Source: Erinaceus europaeus
Lineage: Eukaryota; Chordata; Mammalia; Eulipotyphla; Erinaceidae
Assembly: GCF_950295315.1 (NCBI RefSeq)
Contig: NW_026647181.1
Coordinates: 1 to 64,000 of the forward strand
Direction: 5' to 3'
DNA: 64,000 nucleotides
In this document: piece by piece, positions 48,378-62,227 of the stretch
Layout: each line of letters starts with the position of its first letter
Numbering within the stretch: position 1 is the stretch's first letter
Translations under genes and position numbers: made by a program
The notes under the pieces: generated by a model
What the model saw: the letters and a program-made list of their open reading frames with translations, nothing else
Told to the model about the DNA's origin: nothing
Database searches by the model: none

Positions 48378-51300
48378 ATTTACATGAACTCTGGAAACAC
48401 ACAGGGACATATACATCTCTGTAACCTGTATTACTTATTCGTTGATTGATTGATTGCCTCAAGGGGTTATTGCCTCAGCTCAGTGCCTGCGCCACGAAAA
48501 ATCCACAGCCCCTGCACTCCTTTTGTTCCCCTTTCGCTGCCCTTGTTGCTTGGTCACTGTGGTGGTTATTGTTGTGGTTGTTGTTGTTGTTTTGACCTTG
48601 CATCAGACAGAGAGAAAAGGAGAGAGCAGGGGAAATACAGAGTGGGAGAGAAAGATAGAGCCCCTAAAGACCTGCTTCACCCCCTGTAAAGCGACTCCCC
48701 TGCAGGTGGGGGTCTGGGCGCCAGACCCCAGACCCTTCCACCTGTCCCCTCTTTTCGTGAGCGCCACAAGGCCTTAACCCTCTGACATACCGCCAAACCT
48801 CCCGGGATTTACTTTTGAAGGCAATATCACCTGCCTCATTTTGAATTCTCATTATCCTGAGGGTCAGTCCTGGAGACAGCGTCATGACACGACACACGGA
48901 GATCTCTGGTATCAGACAGCACCAGGAACAGCAGCTGGGGCTCTAGTGCCAGGGCAGGAGCAACTCCCCATCCACCGTCCACGGAGTCCACCTGCCTGCA
49001 TTTTGGTCCTTTTCCCTCCAAAAAAGATCTTTCCCTTTTTTCACTGAGAAACAAGCAGCAGACAGGTTACCCAGGCAGGGGGAAAAAAAATAATTAAAAA
49101 GCCTTTTTTTTTTTTTTTTTTTTTTTTAACCGTAGCGAATGACCATCATCTGGGAAGTACAGGTTTTGAACCAGAAAACTCTGTCTGTCTGTGTCCTAGT
49201 CCACAGAAAGAGCCACTAGCCCAGCCAGATCTCACACTCAGATGGGGTGTTTTTGCCAGTCAAAAGTCTGCACAGCGCACTAGGGATTGGGCGGCCTGAG
49301 ACCCAAATGTTACATTGTAGATGGACTGTTTGCAGTGCTTGCTCCCCAGGACATTGGACTTTCTCAACTCCCTCCCCTACAGCATGAAAAAAAGGTTCTT
49401 GACCAACCATAGAGCAAATGGAGTAGGGGCGAGTGGAGCTTGTTGCATGTCTGCGCTGCTCATGCCCACGTGTCTGTGGGGGGCCGTGGCGGAGGCTGTA
49501 AGGGGGCTAGGGGGCAGTAGGAGACTCTTTGAGAGCAGGCTGCAGGCAGGAGAGCCCGTGAGTGTGTGCAGGGCTGTGTGTGTGTGTGTGGTGTCAGGGG
49601 TTAGGGCAGGTCCCTCTGCTCGATAGTGAGATGGCAGCTGGGTTGGCTTTGGGCCCCCAGGGCTGAAGCGCAGAAGCAGGGTGGCAGGAAAGTAGTGCAT
49701 GGAGGCACAAAGTAGATGTTATTTGGGGAGCTGGGTGACAGAGGGCAAGGGGAAAGGGGGCATCCTTGAGCAGGGGTTTGGAGTAGAGAGTGGGGGGAGC
49801 TGGAGGCATGGAAGATCCCAGTAACCAGGGATTGACAGGAACAGATTCCTGCACCCACCCACTGGATAGAAGCTGCAGCAGCCAGAGCACCAGCCCTGGA
49901 TTGCCTAGGCCAAGGGCACTGAATGAGTCCAGCTGAGGATGAGGAAGAGAAGGAGGAGGAGGTGGAGGAGGAGGAGTAGGAGGAGGAGGAGGAGGAGGAG
50001 GAAGAGGAGAAGGAAGAAGAGGAGGAGGAAGAGGAGGAGGAGTAGGGGCAGGAGGGCAGCTATCAGTAGGCAATGGGATTAATAGAGGCCTCCATTACAG
50101 AGGCATGTGTCCAGGCAGGCACCCACCAATCCTCAGGGGCAGCTCAGGGCACCCAGGGACCTGGTGTGGGTATCTCTGGGGCGGGGACTGTCAGTCAGTC
50201 AGCAAGACTGTGTGTCAGTGCAAATGGTGGGACAGGGGCCTGGCGGACCTTGGTCCCCAGCCCTGGGCTGTCAGATGCCACCCCCATGCCCAGACACACA
50301 CCAATCTGCACATCGCCCCTTGGCCCGGCCGACCTGCACCTGCTTTGGCCTGGGGCTCTGGCTCTGGTGGCTGGCCACCAGCCCTCAAGGTCAAGTTCAG
50401 GGTGGGGGTCATGGCTGCTGGTCAACTGGATGGGCGGGGTCCCCGTGGCCTAGCAACCACAGGAGCCCTCTGTGATGTCCTAGCCCCTGGCATTCTGTGC
50501 TGGCCACACTGGCACTAGGCAGCCCAACTGCCCTTCCACTAGGTCAACCAGCAGCGCCCAGACGCCTGGGCCCTGGCACAGGGGGACGGAAGGATGGGAA
50601 GCCAGTGCTGACCGACAAGGGACCTCAGGGCTGGCAGTCAAGAGAAGACAGGTGGAGGTGTGCCCGGGATCCAGGGAGCCCAGGCCAGAGCTGCCTGCAT
50701 GCCTGCCTGCCTTGCTGGATGTCTGTATGCTGCCTTTGTCCAGGTAGGTTTCTCAGGTCCCCTCCACTCCTGTCCTCTCCTGTACTCTCCTGTCCTCTCC
50801 TGCCCTCCCCATCCTCTCCCCTCTCCTCTCCTCTGCACTTTGCTTCTCTCCTTTGTCTGTCTTCTCTTCCGGGTGTCCTGCTCAACAGCTCCAGCACTTG
50901 TGATGGTTCTCCAGTGACAGCTGTTCGCAACCCCTTCCACCCCCTCCCTGCCCCTGAAGTGACCCAACTCACAGGTCTCCGGCTCACCCCACCCACACCC
51001 ACACCCCCCAACACATTCCCTGGTTCAGCCCCTCTGCCCTATTCAGCCGAACTCGCCCCTTTGCAACCTACCTATGCATCCTGGTTTGTCTTCACCATTC
51101 AAGGAGAGATCTCCTTTTATACTTAGCTTGGTTGACTGGTGGATGGATGGATGGATGGATGGATGGATGCATGGATGGATGGATGCATGGATGCATGGAT
51201 GCATGGATGAATGGATGTATAGATTGATGGGTGGATAAATGGATGCATGGACAGGTCAATGGATTGGTTTTGTAGAGGCAGAGTACCATCTAGGGGTACT

Positions 51301-51827
51301 TGAGACCGCTGGTGTCAGAGCCAGAGTCTATGTCAAATGTAAAACATTAATACATCAATAACAAAAAATGATTAAGCACCTAAATAAATAAATAAATATA
51401 AAAACTGGGTTAAAAAATACATGGCGTCTTTGCCTTTCTGCATATGGTATGATGCTGTGAGGATCTTAACAAGGAAAGCATTGTCCTGAGTAGCCCCACT
51501 GAAGTAGTGGAATATTTCCTTTTTCTTTTTTTACTTTCAGTTTTCTTGATTATTTATTGGAATAAATAGTCAGGAATTGAGAGGGAAGGGAGGGATAGAG
51601 GGTTTGTGACACAGAGAGAGTCACCTGCAGCACTTCTGCACCACTTGTAAAGATGTCCCCCGGCAGGTGGGGACCAGGGTCTTGAAGCCCAGTCCCCCTG
51701 CATTGTAACATGAGTGCTTAACTGGGTGTGGCACCACCTGGTACCCTTGATGGGACACTTTTTTTTAGCAATGAAAAGAAATTCTCGTGGCAAGATAATA
51801 AATAAGTGAAGAAATAAACAAAAGTGC
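48378..51827 (+). repeat. Unit 15 (class B)
   Basis: Landmarks: SINE-A 48519-48803, 24-base poly-T, GGA tract 49935-50048 (114 bp), TGGA tract 51140-51217 (78 bp), four TAAA, SINE-B 51548-51746. It has exactly the length of unit 14 and the same GAAGATCCC change, but CCACCAGCCC and GTCAACCAGC instead. Private changes include GGATAAATGG near 51236 and AGATGTCCCC in SINE-B. Confidence 0.94.
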
Positions 51828-54800
51828 ATTTACATGAACTCTGGAAACACACAGGGACATATACATCTCTGTAACCTGTATTACTTATTCGTTGATTGAT
51901 TGATTGCCTCAAGGGGTTATTGCCTCAGCTCAGTGCCTGCGCCACGAAAAATCCACAGCCCCTGCACTCCTTTTGTTCCCCTTTCGCTGCCCTTGTTGCT
52001 TGGTCACTGTGGTGGTTATTGTTGTGGTTGTTGTTGTTGTTTTGACCTTGCATCAGACAGAGAGAAAAGGAGAGAGCAGGGGAAATACAGAGTGGGAGAG
52101 AAAGATAGAGCCCCTAAAGACCTGCTTCACCCCCTGTAAAGCGACTCCCCTGCAGGTGGGGGTCTGGGCGCCAGACCCCAGACCCTTCCACCTGTCCCCT
52201 CTTTTCGTGAGCGCCACAAGGCCTTAACCCTCTGACATACCGCCAAACCTCCCGGGATTTACTTTTGAAGGCAATATCACCTGCCTCATTTTGAATTCTC
52301 ATTATCCTGAGGGTCAGTCCTGGAGACAGCGTCATGACACGACACACGGAGATCTCTGGTATCAGACAGCACCAGGAACAGCAGCTGGGGCTCTAGTGCC
52401 AGGGCAGGAGCAACTCCCCATCCACCGTCCACGGAGTCCACCTGCCTGCATTTTGGTCCTTTTCCCTCCAAAAAAGATCTTTCCCTTTTTTCACTGAGAA
52501 ACAAGCAGCAGACAGGTTACCCAGGCAGGGGGAAAAAAATAATTAAAAAGCCTTTTTTTTTTTTTTTTTTTTTTTAACCATAGCGAATGACCATCATCTG
52601 GGAAGTACAGGTTTTGAACCAGAAAACTCTGTCTGTCTGTGTCCTAGTCCACAGAAAGAGCCACTAGCCCAGCCAGATCTCACACTCAGATGGGGTGTTT
52701 TTGCCAGTCAAAAGTCTGCACAGCGCACTAGGGATTGGGCGGCCTGAGACCCAAATGTTACATTGTAGATGGACTGTTTGCAGTGCTTGCTCCCCAGGAC
52801 ATTGGACTTTCTCAACTCCCTCCCCTACAGCATGAAAAAAAGGTTCTTGACCAACCATAGAGCAAATGGAGTAGGGGCGAGTGGAGCTTGTTGCATGTCT
52901 GCGCTGCTCATGACCACGTGTCTGTGGGGGGCCGTGGCGGAGGCTGTAAGGGGGCTAGGGTGCAGAAGGAGACTCTTTGAGAGCAGGCTGCAGGCAGGAG
53001 AGCCCGTGAGTGTGTGCAGGGCTGTGTGTGTGTGTGTGGTGTCAGGGGTTAGGGCAGGTCCCTCTGCTCGATAGTGAGATGGCAGCTGGGTTGGCTTTGG
53101 GCCCCCAGGGCTGAAGCGCAGAAGCAGGGTGGCAGGAAAGTAGTGCATGGAGGCACAAAGTAGATGTTATTTGGGGAGCTGGGTGACAGAGGGCAAGGGG
53201 AAAGGGGGCATCCTTGAGCAGGGGTTTGGAGTAGAGAGTGGGGGGAGCTGGAGGCATGGAAGGTCCCAGTAACCAGGGATTGACAGGAACAGATTCCTGC
53301 ACCCACCCACTGGATAGAAGCTGCAGCAGCCAGAGCACCAGCCCTGGATTGCCTAGGCCAAGGGCACTGAATGAGTCCAGCTGAGGATGAGGAAGAGAAG
53401 GAGGAGGAGGTGGAGGAGGAGGAGTAGGAGGAGGAGGAGGAGGAGGAGGAAGAGGAGAAGGAAGAAGAGGAGGAGGAAGAGGAGTAGGAGGAGGAGTAGG
53501 GGCAGGAGGGCAGCTATCAGTAGGCAATGGGATTAATAGAGGCCTCCATTACAGAGGCATGTGTCCAGGCAGGCACCCACCAATCCTCAGGGGCAGCTCA
53601 GGGCACCCAGGGACCTGGTGTGGGTATCTCTGGGGCGGGGACTGTCAGTCAGTCAGCAAGACTGTGTGTCAGTGCAAATGGTGGGACAGGGGCCTGGCGG
53701 ACCTTGGTCCCCAGCCCTGGGCTGTCAGATGCCACCCCCATGCCCAGACACACACCAATCTGCACATCGCCCCTTGGCCCGGCCGATCTGCACCTGCTTT
53801 GGCCTGGGGCTCTGGCTCTGGTGGCTGGCCACCAGCCCTCAAGGTCAAGTTCAGGGTGGGGGTCATGGCTGCTGGTCAACTGGATGGGCGGGGTCCCCGT
53901 GGCCTAGCAACCACAGGAGCCCTCTGTGATGTCCTAGCCCCTGGCATTCTGTGCTGGCCACACTGGCACTAGGCAGCCCAACTGCCCTTCCACTAGGTCA
54001 GCCAGCAGCGCCCAGACGCCTGGGCCCTGGCACAGGGGGACGGAAGGATGGGAAGCCAGTGCTGACCGACAAGGGACCTCAGGGCTGGCAGTCAAGAGAA
54101 GACAGGTGGAGGTGTGCCCGGGATCCAGGGAGCCCAGGCCAGAGCTGCCTGCATGCCTGCCTGCCTTGCTGGATGTCTGTATGCTGCCTTTGTCCAGGTA
54201 GGTTTCTCAGGTCCCCTCCACTCCTGTCCTCTCCTGTACTCTCCTGTCCTCTCCTGCCCTCCCCATCCTCTCCCCTCTCCTCTCCTCTGCACTTTGCTTC
54301 TCTCCTTTGTCTGTCTTCTCTTCCGGGTGTCCTGCTCAACAGCTCCAGCACTTGTGATGGTTCTCCAGTGACAGCTGTTCGCAACCCCTTCCACCCCCTC
54401 CCTGCCCCTGAAGTGACCCAACTCACAGGTCTCCGGCTCACCCCACCCACACCCACACCACCCAACACATTCCCTGGTTCAGCCCCTCTGCCCTATTCAG
54501 CCGAACTCGCCCCTTTGCAACCTACCTATGCATCCTGGTTTGTCTTCACCATTCAAGGAGAGATCTCCTTTTATACTTAGCTTGGTTGACTGGTGGATGG
54601 ATGGATGGATGGATGGATGGATGGATGGATGGATGCATGGATGGATGGATGCATGGATGCATGGATGGATGGATGGATGGATGTATAGATTGATGGGTGG
54701 ATGAATGGATGCATGGACAGGTCAATGGATTGGTTTTGTAGAGGCAGAGTACCATCTAGGGGTACTTGAGACCGCTGGTGTCAGAGCCAGAGTCTATGTC

Positions 54801-55301
54801 AAATGTAAAACATTAAGACATCAATAACAAAAAATGATTAAGCACCTAAATAAATAAATAAATAAATAAATATAAAAACTGGGTTAAAAAATACATGGCG
54901 TCTTTGCCTTTCTGCATATGGTATGATGCTGTGAGGATCTTAACAAGGAAAGCATTGTCCTGAGTAGCCCCACTGAAGTAGTGGAATATTTCCTTTTTCT
55001 TTTTTTACTTTCAGTTTTCTTGATTATTTATTGGAATAAATAGTCAGGAATTGAGAGGGAAGGGAGGGATAGAGGGTTTGTGACACAGAGAGAGTCACCT
55101 GCAGCACTTCTGCACCACTTGTAAAGATTTCCCCCGGCAGGTGGGGACCAGGGTCTTGAAGCCCAGTCCCCCTGCATTGTAACATGAGTGCTTAACTGGG
55201 TGTGGCACCACCTGGTACCCTTGATGGGACACTTTTTTTTAGCAATGAAAAGAAATTCTCGTGGCAAGATAATAAATAAGTGAAGAAATAAACAAAAGTG
55301 C
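51828..55301 (+). repeat. Unit 16 (class C)
   Basis: Landmarks: SINE-A 51969-52253, 23-base poly-T followed by AACCATAGCG (shared with unit 19), GGA tract 53383-53502 (120 bp), TGGA tract 54594-54683 (90 bp), six TAAA, SINE-B 55022-55220. Private changes include CATGACCACGTG, a G to T change in the CTCF-like core (CTAGGGTGCAG), GGCCGATCTGC and ACACCACCCAAC. Confidence 0.94.
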
Positions 55302-58300
55302 ATTTACATGAACTCTGGAAACACACAGGGACATATACATCTCTGTAACCTGTATTACTTATTCGTTGATTGATTGATTGCCTCAAGGGGTTATTGCCTC
55401 AGCTCAGTGCCTGCGCCACGAAAAATCCACAGCCCCTGCACTCCTTTTGTTCCCCTTTCGCTGCCCTTGTTGCTTGGTCACTGTGGTGGTTATTGTTGTG
55501 GTTGTTGTTGTTGTTTTGACCTTGCATCAGACAGAGAGAAAAGGAGAGAGCAGGGGAAATACAGAGTGGGAGAGAAAGATAGAGCCCCTAAAGACCTGCT
55601 TCACCCCCTGTAAAGCGACTCCCCTGCAGGTGGGGGTCTGGGCGCCAGACCCCAGACCCTTCCACCTGTCCCCTCTTTTCGTGAGCGCCACAAGGCCTTA
55701 ACCCTCTGACATACCGCCAAACCTCCCGGGATTTACTTTTGAAGGCAATATCACCAGCCTCATTTTGAATTCTCATTATCCTGAGGGTCAGTCCTGGAGA
55801 CAGCGTCATGACACGACACACGGAGATCTCTGGTATCAGACAGCACCAGGAACAGCAGCTGGGGCTCTAGTGCCAGGGCAGGAGCAACTCCCCATCCACC
55901 GTCCACGGAGTCCACCTGCCTGCATTTTGGTCCTTTTCCCTCCAAAAAAGATCTTTCCCTTTTTTCACTGAGAAACAAGCAGCAGACAGGTTACCCAGGC
56001 AGGGGGAAAAAAAATAATTAAAAAGCCTTTTTTTTTTTTTTTTTTTTTTTTAACCGTAGCGAATGACCATCATCTGGGAAGTACAGGTTTTGAACCAGAA
56101 AACTCTGTCTGTCTGTGTCCTAGTCCACAGAAAGAGCCACTAGCCCAGCCAGATCTCACACTCAGATGGGGTGTTTTTGCCAGTCAAAAGTCTGCACAGC
56201 GCACTAGGGATTGGGCGGCCTGAGACCCAAATGTTACATTGTAGATGGACTGTTTGCAGTGCTTGCTCCCCAGGACATTGGACTTTCTCAACTCCCTCCC
56301 CTACAGCATGAAAAAAAGGTTCTTGACCAACCATAGAGCAAATGGAGTAGGGGCGAGTGGAGCTTGTTGCATGTCTGCGCTGCTCATGCCCACGTGTCTG
56401 TGGGGGGCCGTGGCGGAGGCTGTAAGGGGGCTAGGGGGCAGTAGGAGACTCTTTGAGAGCAGGCTGCAGGCAGGAGAGCCCGTGAGTGTGTGCAGGGCTG
56501 TGTGTGTGTGTGTGGTGTCAGGGGTTAGGGCAGGTCCCTCTGCTCGATAGTGAGATGGCAGCTGGGTTGGCTTTGGGCCCCCAGGGCTGAAGCGCAGAAG
56601 CAGGGTGGCAGGAAAGTAGTGCATGGAGGCACAAAGTAGATGTTATTTGGGGAGCTGGGTGACAGAGGGCAAGGGGAAAGGGGGCATCCTTGAGCAGGGG
56701 TTTGGAGTAGAGAGTGGGGGGAGCTGGAGGCATGGAAGATCCCAGTAACCAGGGATTGACAGGAACAGATTCCTGCACCCACCCACTGGATAGAAGCTGC
56801 AGCAGCCAGAGCACCAGCCCTGGATTGCCTAGGCCAAGGGCACTGAATGAGTCCAGCTGAGGATGAGGAAGAGAAGGAGGAGGAGGTGGAGGAGGAGGAG
56901 TAGGAGGAGGAGGAGGAGGAGGAGGAAGAGGAGAAGGAAGAAGAGGAGGAGGAAGAGGAGGAGGAGTAGGGGCAGGAGGGCAGCTATCAGTAGGCAATGG
57001 GATTAATAGAGGCCTCCATTACAGAGGCATGTGTCCAGGCAGGCACCCACCAATCCTCAGGGGCAGCTCAGGGCACCCAGGGACCTGGTGTGGGTATCTC
57101 TGGGGCGGGGACTGTCAGTCAGTCAGCAAGACTGTGTGTCAGTGCAAATGGTGGGACAGGGGCCTGGCGGACCTTGGTCCCCAGCCCTGGGCTGTCAGAT
57201 GCCACCCCCATGCCCAGACACACACCAATCTGCACATCGCCCCTTGGCCCGGCCGACCTGCACCTGCTTTGGCCTGGGGCTCTGGCTCTGGTGGCTGGCC
57301 ACCAGGCCTCAAGGTCAAGTTCAGGGTGGGGGTCATGGCTGCTGGTCAACTGGATGGGCGGGGTCCCCGTGGCCTAGCAACCACAGGAGCCCTCTGTGAT
57401 GTCCTAGCCCCTGGCATTCTGTGCTGGCCACACTGGCACTAGGCAGCCCAACTGCCCTTCCACTAGGTCAACCAGCAGCGCCCAGACGCCTGGGCCCTGG
57501 CACAGGGGGACGGAAGGATGGGAAGCCAGTGCTGACCGACAAGGGACCTCAGGGCTGGCAGTCAAGAGAAGACAGGTGGAGGTGTGCCCGGGATCCAGGG
57601 AGCCCAGGCCAGAGCTGCCTGCATGCCTGCCTGCCTTGCTGGATGTCTGTATGCTGCCTTTGTCCAGGTAGGTTTCTCAGGTCCCCTCCACTCCTGTCCT
57701 CTCCTGTACTCTCCTGTCCTCTCCTGCCCTCCCCATCCTCTCCCCTCTCCTCTCCTCTGCACTTTGCTTCTCTCCTTTGTCTGTCTTCTCTTCCGGGTGT
57801 CCTGCTCAACAGCTCCAGCACTTGTGATGGTTCTCCAGTGACAGCTGTTCGCAACCCCTTCCACCCCCTCCCTGCCCCTGAAGTGACCCAACTCACAGGT
57901 CTCCGGCTCACCCCACCCACAGCCACACCCCCCAACACATTCCCTGGTTCAGCCCCTCTGCCCTATTCAGCCGAACTCGCCCCTTTGCAACCTACCTATG
58001 CATCCTGGTTTGTATTCACCATTCAAGGAGAGATCTCCTTTTATACTTAGCTTGGTTGACTGGTGGATGGATGGATGGATGGATGGATGGATGGATGGAT
58101 GGATGCATGGATGGATGGATGCATGGATGCATGGATGGATGGATGGATGGATGTATAGATTGATGGGTGGATGAATGGATGCATGGACAGGTCAATGGAT
58201 TGGTTTTGTAGAGGCAGAGTACCATCTAGGGGTACTTGAGACCGCTGGTGTCAGAGCCAGAGTCTATGTCAAATGTAAAACATTAATACATCAATAACAA

Positions 58301-58763
58301 AAAATGATTAAGCACCTAAATAAATAAATAAATATAAAAACTGGGTTAAAAAATACATGGCGTCTTTGCCTTTCTGCATATGGTATGATGCTGTGAGGAT
58401 CTTAAGAAGGAAAGCATTGTCCTGAGTAGCCCCACTGAAGTAGTGGAATATTTCCTTTTTCTTTTTTTACTTTCAGTTTTCTTGATTATTTATTGGAATA
58501 AATAGTCAGGAATTGAGAGGGAAGGGAGGGATAGAGGGTTTGTGACACTGAGAGAGTCACCTGCAGCACTTCTGCACCACTTGTAAAGATTTCCCCCGGC
58601 AGGTGGGGACCAGGGTCTTGAAGCCCAGTCCCCCTGCATTGTAACATGAGTGCTTAACTGGGTGTGGCACCACCTGGTACCCTTGATGGGACACTTTTTT
58701 TTAGCAATGAAAAGAAATTCTCGTGGCAAGATAATAAATAAGTGAAGAAATAAACAAAAGTGC
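55302..58763 (+). repeat. Unit 17 (class B)
   Basis: Landmarks: SINE-A 55443-55727, 24-base poly-T, GGA tract 56859-56972 (114 bp), TGGA tract 58064-58153 (90 bp), four TAAA, SINE-B 58484-58682. The first half matches units 14 and 15 (GAAGATCCC), and CCACCAGGCC matches unit 14. The TGGA tract has the form seen in unit 16. Private changes include CACCAGCCTC near 55755, CCCACAGCCACACC, TTTGTATTCACC, TTAAGAAGGAA and GACACTGAGAG. Confidence 0.94.
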
Positions 58764-61700
58764 ATTTACATGAACTCGAAACACACAGGGACATATACAT
58801 CTCTGTAACCTGTATTACTTATTCGTTGATTGATTGATTGCCTCAAGGGGTTATTGCCTCAGCTCAGTGCCTGCGCCACGAAAAATCCACAGCCCCTGCA
58901 CTCCTTTTGTTCCCCTTTCGCTGCCCTTGTTGCTTGGTCACTGTGGTGGTTATTGTTGTGGTTGTTGTTGTTGTTTTGACCTTGCATCAGACAGAGAGAA
59001 AAGGAGAGAGCAGGGGAAATACAGAGTGGGAGAGAAAGATAGAGCCCCTAAAGACCTGCTTCACCCCCTGTAAAGCGACTCCCCTGCAGGTGGGGGTCTG
59101 GGCGCCAGACCCCAGACCCTTCCACCTGTCCCCTCTTTTCGTGAGCGCCACAAGGCCTTAACCCTCTGACATACCGCCAAACCTCCCGGGATTTACTTTT
59201 GAAGGCAATATCACCTGCCTCATTTTGAATTCTCATTATCCTGAGGGTCAGTCCTGGAGACAGCGTCATGACACGACACACGGAGATCTCTGGTATCAGA
59301 CAGCACCAGGAACAGCAGCTGGGGCTCTAGTGCCAGGGCAGGAGCAACTCCCCATCCACCGTCCACGGAGTCCACCTGCCTGCATTTTGGTCCTTTTCCC
59401 TCCAAAAAAGATCTTTCCCTTTTTTCACTGAGAAACAAGCAGCAGACAGGTTACCCAGGCAGGGGGAAAAAAAATAATTAAAAAGCCTTTTTTTTTTTTT
59501 TTTTTTTTTTTTAACCGTAGCGAATGACCATCATCTGGGAAGTACAGGTTTTGAACCAGAAAACTCTGTCTGTCTGTGTCCTAGTCCACAGAAAGAGCCA
59601 TTAGCCCAGCCAGATCTCACACTCAGATGGGGTGTTTTTGCCAGTCAAAAGTCTGCACAGCGCACTAGGGATTGGGCGGCCTGAGACCCAAATGTTACAT
59701 TGTAGATGGACTGTTTGCAGTGCTTGCTCCCCAGGACATTGGACTTTCTCAACTCCCTCCCCTACAGCATGAAAAAAAGGTTCTTGACCAACCATAGAGC
59801 AAATGGAGTAGGGGCGAGTGGAGCTTGTTGCATGTCTGCGCTGCTCATGCCCACGTGTCTGTGGGGGGCCGTTGCGGAGGCTGTAAGGGGGCTAGGGGGC
59901 AGAAGGAGACTCTTTGAGAGCAGGCTGCAGGCAGGAGAGCCCGTGAGTGTGTGCAGGGCTGTGTGTGTGTGTGTGGTGTCAGGGGTTAGGGCAGGTCCCT
60001 CTGCTCGATAGTGAGATGGCAGCTGGGTTGGCTTTGGGCCCCCAGGGCTGAAGCGCAGAAGCAGGGTGGCAGGAAAGTAGTGCATGGAGGCACAAAGTAG
60101 ATGTTATTTGGGGAGCTGGGTGACAGAGGGCAAGGGGAAAGGGGGCATCCTTGAGCAGGGGTTTGGAGTAGAGAGTGGGGGGAGCTGGAGGCATGGAAGG
60201 TCCCAGTAACCAGGGATTGACAGGAACAGATTCCTGCACCCACCCACTGGATAGAAGCTGCAGCAGCCAGAGCACCAGCCCTGGATTGCCTAGGCCAAGG
60301 GCACTGAATGAGTCCAGCTGAGGATGAGGAAGAGAAGGAGGAGTAGGAGGAGGAGGAGGAGGAGGAGGAGGAAGAGGAGAAGGAAGAAGAGGAGGAGGAA
60401 GAGGAGTAGGAGGAGGAGTAGGGGCAGGAGGGCAGCTATCAGTAGGCAATGGGATTAATAGAGGCCTCCATTACAGAGGCATGTGTCCAGGCAGGCACCC
60501 ACCAATCCTCAGGGGCAGCTCAGGGCACCCAGGGACCTGGTGTGGGTATCTCTGGGGCGGGGACTGTCAGTCAGTCAGCAAGACTGTGTGTCAGTGCAAA
60601 TGGTGGGACAGGGGCCTGGCGGAACTTGGTCCCCAGCCCTGGGCTGTCAGATGCCACCCCCATGCCCAGACACACACCAATCTGCACATCGCCCCTTGGC
60701 CCGGCCGACCTGCACCTGCTTTGGCCTGGGGCTCTGGCTCTGGTGGCTGGCCACCAGCCCTCAAGGTCAAGTTCAGGGTGGGGGTCATGGCTGCTGGTCA
60801 ACTGGATGGGCGGGGTCCCCGTGGCCTATCAACCACAGGAGCCCTCTGTGATGTCCTAGCCCCTGGCATTCTGTGCTGGCCACACTGGCACTAGGCAGCC
60901 CTACTGCCCTTCCACTAGGTCAGCCAGCAGCGCCCAGACGCCTGGGCCCTGGCACAGGGGGACGGAAGGATGGGAAGCCAGTGCTGACCGACAAGGGACC
61001 TCAGGGCTGGCAGTCAAGAGAAGACAGGTGGAGGTGTGCCCGGGATCCAGGGAGCCCAGGCCAGAGCTGCCTGCATGCCTGCCTGCCTTGCTGGATGTCT
61101 GTATGCTGCCTTTGTCCAGGTAGGTTTCTCAGGTCCCCTCCACTCCTGTCCTCTCCTGTACTCTCCTGTCCTCTCCTGCCCTCCCCATCCTCTCCCCTCT
61201 CCTCTCCTCTGCACTTTGCTTCTCTCCTTTGTCTGTCTTCTCTTCCGGGTGTCCTGCTCAACAGCTCCAGCACTTGTGATGGTTCTCCAGTGACAGCTGT
61301 TCGCAACCCCTTCCACCCCCTCCCTGCCCCTGAAGTGACCCAACTCACAGGTCTCCGGCTCACCCCACCCACACCCACACCCCCCAACACATTCCCTGGT
61401 TCAGCCCCTCTGCTCTATTCAGCCGAACTCGCCCCTTTGCAACCTACCTATGCATCCTGGTTTGTCTTCAACATTCAAGGAGAGATCTCCTTTTATACTT
61501 AGCTTGGTTGACTGGTGGATGGATGGATGGATGGATGGATGGATGGATGGATGGATGGATGCATGGATGGATGGATGCATGGATGCATGGATGCATGGAT
61601 GGATGGATGTATAGATTGATGGGTGGATGAATGGATGCATGGACAGGTCAATGGATTGGTTTTGTAGAGGCAGAGTACCATCTAGGGGTACTTGAGACCG

Positions 61701-62227
61701 CTGGTGTCAGAGCCAGAGTCTATGTCAAATGTAAAACATTAAGACATCAATAACAAAAAATGATTAAGCACCTAAATAAATAAATAAATAAATAAATATA
61801 AAAACTGGGTTAAAAAATACATGGCGTCTTTGCCTTTCTGCATATGGTATGATGCTGTGAGGATCTTAACAAGGAAAGCATTGTCCTGAGTAGCCCCACT
61901 GAAGTAGTGGAATATTTCCTTTTTCTTTTTTTACTTTCAGTTTTCTTGATTATTTATTGGAATAAATAGTCAGGAATTGAGAGGGAAGGGAGGGATAGAG
62001 GGTTTGTGACACAGAGAGAGTCACCTGCAGCACTTCTGCACCACTTGTAAAGATTTCCCCCGGCAGGTGGGGACCAGGGTCTTGAAGCCCAGTCCCCCTG
62101 CATTGTAACATGAGTGCTTAACTGGGTGTGGCACCACCTGGTACCCTTGATGGGACACTTTTTTTTAGCAATGAAAAGAAATTCTCGTGGCAAGATAATA
62201 AATAAGTGAAGAAATAAACAAAAGTGC
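58764..62227 (+). repeat. Unit 18 (class C, divergent)
   Basis: Landmarks: SINE-A 58903-59187, 25-base poly-T, GGA tract 60320-60424 (105 bp, the shortest; it lost the GGAGGTGGAGGA segment), TGGA tract 61516-61609 (94 bp), six TAAA, SINE-B 61948-62146. Private changes include a 2-bp loss (GAACTCGAAAC) near 58793, GCCATTAGCCC, CCGTTGCGG, GCGGAACTTGG, GCCTATCAACC (which breaks the X-box), GCCCTACTGCC and TCTGCTCTATTC. Confidence 0.94.
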
